In this document: positions 60,126 through 64,000 of the stretch, one piece after another
How positions within the stretch are numbered: the first letter of the stretch is position 1
Layout of the letters: the number at the start of each line of letters is the position of its first letter
Source: Gemmatimonadota bacterium
Lineage (GTDB): Bacteria > Gemmatimonadota > Gemmatimonadetes > Longimicrobiales > Gaopeijiaceae
DNA: 64,000 bases
NCBI GenBank assembly: GCA_022822325.1
Contig: JAJEBW010000042.1
Location: 1 to 64,000 of the forward strand
Direction: 5' to 3'
The notes under the pieces: generated by a model
Database searches by the model: none
What the model saw: only the letters and a program-made list of their open reading frames with translations
Told to the model about the DNA's origin: nothing
Made by a program: the position numbers and the translations under genes

Positions 60126-61829
60126 ATGCTGACACGACTGCGTATACGCAATTTCAAGCGGTTCGACGAGTTGGACATCGAGATCGGCGATCCCGTCGTC
60201 TTCGTTGGCCCGAACAACTCGGGAAAGACGACTGCGATGCAGGCGCTCGCCCTGTGGGATTGCGGGCTACGGATGTGGGCCGAGAAGTACGCCGACCGGA
60301 AGGTGCCGGCCAAGCGACCCGGTGTGACGGTCGGAAGGCGCGATATCGTGTCGGTTCCCGTTCCGACCGCCCGGCTGCTGTGGCGGAATCAAAGCGTTCG
60401 TCACGTCAGCCGTGACTCCGGTCGACAGATCACATCGAACATTCTCATCGATGTCCTGGTGGACGGGGTTTCGCCGGACGGCTCGGCCTGGCGGTGCGGG
60501 ATGGAGTTTGACTACGCCAACCCGGAGTCGGTGTACTGCCGTTCCATGCGGATGCCCGGTTCGGATTCCGAGCGCATGCCCGTTCCCGCGGAGGTGTTGA
60601 AGACTCCCACAGCGTTTTTGGGACCGATGTCCGGGCTGGCGGCCAATGAGGCCCGGCTGGACCCGGGCGCCATCGATGTACGGATAGGCGAGGGGCGCAC
60701 TGCGGATGTGCTGCGGAACATCTGCTACGCGCTCTGGGAGGGCGAACGCGAAAACTGGGAAAGGGTCGTGCGCCGCCTGCGAACCCTCTTCGGCGTCTCC
60801 CTTAACGACCCGGTCTATCTGCCGCAGCGAGGCGAGATCACCATGTCCTACAAGGAACATGGGCGCACGCTCGACCTTTCAGCCGGCGGCCGTGGAATGC
60901 AGCAGACGCTTCTGCTCCTCGCCTACCTTGGCGCGAAGCCGGGCGCGATTCTTCTCCTGGACGAGCCAGATGCCCACCTTGAGATCCTCCGTCAGCGAGA
61001 CGCCTACCGATCCCTCACACGCGCCGCCCGCGAGACGGGAGGACAGGTGATCGTCGCAACCCACTCTGAGGTGTTGCTGAACGAGGCCGTCGGAAGCGAT
61101 ACGGTGATCGCGTTCGTAGGCCGTCCCCATCGCATGGGAAGCAGCAGCGAACAGGTCAGGAAGGCCCTGAGTCAGATCGGCTGGGACCAATACCACCAGG
61201 CCGAACAGACCGGATGGGTTCTCTACACCGAGGACTCTACCGATCTCGACATTCTCCGGGCCTTTGCGAAGCGACTGAACCATGGCCCAGCGATGAAGGC
61301 GCTTGAGAAGCCTTTCGTCAAGGCGGTCGCCAACCAGCCCCGAAAGGCAAAGGCGCATTTTCATGGCCTCAGGGAGGCACTACCGGAACTGAGAGGCGTC
61401 GCACTGTTCGATCGGCTCGGTCGACATCCGGAGAACGGAACCCTCACATTCCTGATGTGGCGAAGGAGGGAGATCGAGAACTACATGTGCTCACGGGCGA
61501 CCCTGGAGGCGTTCGCACGCGAGTCGGTATCTCCGGACTCGCCGGGACCGATTTTTCGTCCGGCCAACGAAGAAGCCATGCGCAATGCCTTCAAGAGGTT
61601 GGGTTCTGCCCTCGAGGATCTCGGCAAGCCATCGCCGTGGGGGAGCGACCTGAAGGTCAGCGACGAATTCCTGGTTCCGCTGTTCAAATCCTACTTCGCT
61701 CAACTCGGACTATACAACACAATGCCCAAGAGGGAGTTTCATCGATTGGTCGAGTACATTCCAGAAGACGAAATCGACGGCGAGGTCCGCGAGAAGCTCG
61801 ACGTGATCGGAAGGGTCGCGGTCCCATGA
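60126..61829 (+). CDS. OLD-type AAA ATPase with C-terminal TOPRIM-like region
   Basis: 567 residues. ABC-type ATPase: MLTRLRIRNFKRFDEL at the N-terminus, Walker A GPNNSGKTT (28-36), signature LSAGGRGMQQTLLLLAYL (near 250), Walker B AILLLDEPDAHLE (near 277) and an H-loop ATHSEVLL. The C-terminal part contains VLYTEDSTDLDILRAFA, GVALFDRLGR and RRREIENYM, the TOPRIM-like pattern of OLD-family nucleases. Members are associated with anti-phage defence and DNA ends. GGAGGG lies four bases upstream of the ATG at 60126. The stop overlaps the next gene (ATGA). Base composition is lower in GC than its neighbours, suggesting transfer. Confidence 0.85.
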   Translation: MLTRLRIRNFKRFDELDIEIGDPVVFVGPNNSGKTTAMQALALWDCGLRMWAEKYADRKVPAKRPGVTVGRRDIVSVPVPTARLLWRNQSVRHVSRDSGRQITSNILIDVLVDGVSPDGSAWRCGMEFDYANPESVYCRSMRMPGSDSERMPVPAEVLKTPTAFLGPMSGLAANEARLDPGAIDVRIGEGRTADVLRNICYALWEGERENWERVVRRLRTLFGVSLNDPVYLPQRGEITMSYKEHGRTLDLSAGGRGMQQTLLLLAYLGAKPGAILLLDEPDAHLEILRQRDAYRSLTRAARETGGQVIVATHSEVLLNEAVGSDTVIAFVGRPHRMGSSSEQVRKALSQIGWDQYHQAEQTGWVLYTEDSTDLDILRAFAKRLNHGPAMKALEKPFVKAVANQPRKAKAHFHGLREALPELRGVALFDRLGRHPENGTLTFLMWRRREIENYMCSRATLEAFARESVSPDSPGPIFRPANEEAMRNAFKRLGSALEDLGKPSPWGSDLKVSDEFLVPLFKSYFAQLGLYNTMPKREFHRLVEYIPEDEIDGEVREKLDVIGRVAVP

Positions 61830-62959
61830 AACATCTAATCGGTCGCCTCACGCCTGGGTGCTCTCAGTTCGCCGTCTTCGTCGCGCTGGCCCTCGCGCTC
61901 GCACCCGCGGCCCCCCTCGCCGCTCAGTGCGACGATTGCGTCTTCCCCGGAGAAAGGTGGGAGGTGGTGACCCGCGCCGACCTTGCCCGCCACGGCTGGG
62001 ACGCCGAGACGCTTTCCCGGGCCAACGCCTTCCTGCGCGACAGCGCCAACTCGACGGGCGTGGTGGTCGCGCACAAGGGCCGCGTCGTCTTCACATTCGG
62101 CGACATCGGCGAGCTGTCCTACCTGGCTTCGGTGCGCAAGAGCATTCTGGCCATGCTGTACGGCGACTGGGTCGAGAAGGGCGTGATCGATCTGGACGCC
62201 ACCCTGGAGGAGCTCGGCGTCGACGACGTCGGGGGGCTTCTTCCGATCGAGCGCCAGGCCACCGTCGACCATCTGATCACTGCGCGCTCCGGCGTCTATC
62301 ATCCCGCATCCAACTCCGGCGACAACCTGGCCGACGCCCCGCCGCGCGGCTCGCAACAGCCCGGCGCCTACATGCTCTACAGCAACTGGGACTTCAACGC
62401 GGCGGGCGCCGTCTTCGAGCAGCTCACCGGGCGCGACATCTACGACGAGGCGCAGGCCCAGCTCGCCATTCCGCTCGGCTTCGAGGACTGGGACCGTTCG
62501 GCGCAGCGCAAGAGCGGCAACCTCTCGATCTCGCGCAACCCGGCCTACCACTTCTGGCTCTCGACGCGGGACATGGCGCGAATCGGCCACCTCATGCTCA
62601 ACGAGGGCGCATGGGACGGCGAACAGGTGATTTCGCGGGAGTGGGCGCGGCGGATCGTCAGCGTGGTCACCCCCCTCGAGGAGATGAATCCCCCGGGCCG
62701 CCGCGACGGCTACTTGGGCTACGGCTACATGTGGTGGATCTTCGACGGACCGCGCGTGAGCGGCCCCTTCGCGGGGGCGTACACCGGGAGGGGAGCGGTG
62801 GGCCAGTGGATCAGCGTCTTCCCCGCCCTGGATCTGGTGATCGCGCACAAGACCAACTCGGTGTACGGGCGCACGACAAGCTGGCGTTCGTGGCAACGGC
62901 TCGTGGAGCTGCTGCTGGAGGCGCGGGGGGTGGCGGCGGAGGTGCCGTGGGGAGGGTGA
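61826..62959 (+). CDS. Serine hydrolase (beta-lactamase/penicillin-binding fold), secreted
   Basis: 377 residues with a signal peptide (FVALALALAPAAPLAAQ). Catalytic motifs are SVRK (Ser102-Lys105) and YSN (185-187), the SxxK and YxN motifs of class C beta-lactamase-like hydrolases; the third motif (typically KTG or HTG) is probably in GAYTGRGAVGQW. Substrates in this family range from esters to peptidoglycan peptides. The ATG at 61826 overlaps the stop of the OLD-type ATPase gene. Two Cys (CDDC) follow the signal peptide cleavage site. It converges with the McrC gene. Confidence 0.87.
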   Translation: MKHLIGRLTPGCSQFAVFVALALALAPAAPLAAQCDDCVFPGERWEVVTRADLARHGWDAETLSRANAFLRDSANSTGVVVAHKGRVVFTFGDIGELSYLASVRKSILAMLYGDWVEKGVIDLDATLEELGVDDVGGLLPIERQATVDHLITARSGVYHPASNSGDNLADAPPRGSQQPGAYMLYSNWDFNAAGAVFEQLTGRDIYDEAQAQLAIPLGFEDWDRSAQRKSGNLSISRNPAYHFWLSTRDMARIGHLMLNEGAWDGEQVISREWARRIVSVVTPLEEMNPPGRRDGYLGYGYMWWIFDGPRVSGPFAGAYTGRGAVGQWISVFPALDLVIAHKTNSVYGRTTSWRSWQRLVELLLEARGVAAEVPWGG

Positions 62960-63034
62960 ATTTGGACGACAGCCAGAAGCGGCCCAGGGCGTCAAGTCAA
63001 TGAGGACTTGCCGGTGAATGGCCGATTTCCGCCT

Positions 63035-64000
63035 CTATGCCACGGACACGGAAACCGCTTGAGATCGCGGGAGACGGCCTCCTTCAGCCACCAGCTTCCG
63101 CAGGTCTCTCGCGATCTCTCTCCATTCCTGCGACAGGTCGATCGAACAGGCCCGAATCCGCCTCCCCATCAGCTCGAACCGATAGTCGAACTCGCCCTCC
63201 ACCGCCGCATACAGCAACCAACCCTCAGCCTCGGGCTCCCCCTCCCCCACCCCCTCTACCCAATTCGTCACATACGAGAAGATCTGGTAGAGATTCCCGG
63301 AGTGGACACGCCGTCCCTCCCACCGCCTGTCCAACGGATTTGTGTAGAACTTGGTGTCGAGAATGACCGTTCGCCCCGGCGACCGCAGCACGATGTCCGT
63401 CTGCATCCCAGGCAAATGGCGTAAATCCGACTCGCTCCTCTCCGCGCCGAACCAATCGATCTTCGGCGCGCTCACCTTGTAGTCCGTCTCCCGCTCGCAG
63501 AAGGTTCTCACGAACTGCTGGAAGAGCAATCCCATCTTTTGCTCGTCCTCCCGGAAGTCGTAGAACGTCGCCATCCCCTCCTCCTGATTCACCAGGAGGT
63601 TGTCGTAGATGATCCGGCAGAGGTGAATGAGGAAGCTGTAGAACCGATTGTTCCGATGGATGCGAACAGTCCGGAACATCCTCGGACGCAGGCCCACGTC
63701 GGAGACCGCGTCCATCTTCCGGTAAAGGCGTCCAGCGCGTTGACGATGCGCGGGATCCAGGCTGGCGACCAGGGTGAGTTGGCGCAGGGTCGCCTTGAGG
63801 ATCCGGTTCTGCGGCACGTCATGGCTCAGTTCGTCGAAGAAGCAGTGGGTCTTCCCGTTCAGCAGGAGATTCCCCTTGATCGTGGTCGCGAGGTCGAGCT
63901 TGCCCTTGAGGCCCCGGATGTCCTCTTGGACCGTCAGGTAGTCCCGATCGAGACCCCTCGAGATGATCCGCGCGACACCCTCGTTCAAGACCTTGGCGAA
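63035..64000 (-). CDS. mcrC: McrC-family restriction endonuclease subunit, partial (N-terminus beyond window)
   Basis: At least 321 residues are visible; the frame stays open to the window edge (FAKVLNEGVARII), and that is the expected interior of the protein, so the true start lies outside. The nuclease core matches McrC: FEEMYRIL-like FFDELSHDVPQNRILKATLRQL, then TDIVLRSPGRTVILDTKFY with the Asp and Asp-x-Lys of the PD-(D/E)XK site, and NLYQIFSYV. McrC cuts DNA with McrB, a GTPase that recognises modified cytosine. mcrB should lie beyond the right edge, upstream of this gene. Confidence 0.87.
   Translation of the reverse strand, partial: FAKVLNEGVARIISRGLDRDYLTVQEDIRGLKGKLDLATTIKGNLLLNGKTHCFFDELSHDVPQNRILKATLRQLTLVASLDPAHRQRAGRLYRKMDAVSDVGLRPRMFRTVRIHRNNRFYSFLIHLCRIIYDNLLVNQEEGMATFYDFREDEQKMGLLFQQFVRTFCERETDYKVSAPKIDWFGAERSESDLRHLPGMQTDIVLRSPGRTVILDTKFYTNPLDRRWEGRRVHSGNLYQIFSYVTNWVEGVGEGEPEAEGWLLYAAVEGEFDYRFELMGRRIRACSIDLSQEWREIARDLRKLVAEGGRLPRSQAVSVSVA

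Overview
The window is a very GC-rich (by eye clearly above 60 %) bacterial chromosome segment, densely coded on both strands, with no rRNA, tRNA or CRISPR that I can recognise. The mix of genes resembles what is seen in Gemmatimonadota and similar GC-rich marine or soil Gram-negatives: many secreted or lipidated beta-propellers, a VPS10/BNR-type propeller over 1000 residues long, S9 and M19 peptidases, Tat-type amidase and epimerase, a TonB receptor and 3-keto-sugar hydrolase genes. That placement is inference from gene content only. Outer-membrane proteins and lipoproteins show a Gram-negative envelope.

Left edge (1-845): the right end of an IS3-family element cuts off an AAA+ ATPase gene. 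954-11124 (minus strand): a compact series with several 4-nt stop/start overlaps, holding an MFS transporter, a Gfo/Idh/MocA dehydrogenase, a sugar isomerase/epimerase, a 3-keto-disaccharide hydrolase-like protein and then two paralogous zinc metalloprotease lipoproteins around an outer-membrane barrel protein. A second secreted epimerase lies upstream. 11393-15046 (minus): trans-3-hydroxy-L-proline dehydratase, an SSS-family symporter and a P1-family aminopeptidase.

15251-31346: a mixed block with an ABC membrane domain without ATPase, an NHL-propeller lipoprotein, a cupin, the giant BNR propeller, a frameshifted relic, a DUF697-like protein, a cyanophycinase-like hydrolase, an S9 peptidase, a 6-bladed propeller, a MATE exporter and two paralogous small membrane proteins on either side of an SRPBCC/SnoaL-like fusion. 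31414-38111 (minus): amidase, aldo/keto reductase, amidohydrolase, methyltransferase and NHL propeller. 38222-44126: sorbosone-dehydrogenase-like propeller, Rpn nuclease, TonB receptor and a barrel protein.

44182-57719: mtnA; DUF5674 with a conserved partner; an M19 dipeptidase, a small membrane protein and an SSS symporter in one coupled operon; a sterol-desaturase-like protein coupled to thrB and thrC; a frameshifted endonuclease/exonuclease/phosphatase gene; a branched-chain aminotransferase; and a ydbS/ydbT-like pair. 57909-64000: prolyl endopeptidase lipoprotein, an OLD-type ATPase/nuclease and a beta-lactamase-fold hydrolase in one tight series, then a McrC gene running off the edge.

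Taken together the segment looks built for scavenging peptides and modified sugars (secreted proteases, dipeptide and hydroxyproline breakdown, symporters, keto-sugar enzymes). A recurring oddity is low-complexity, probably disordered insertions inside otherwise conserved enzymes.
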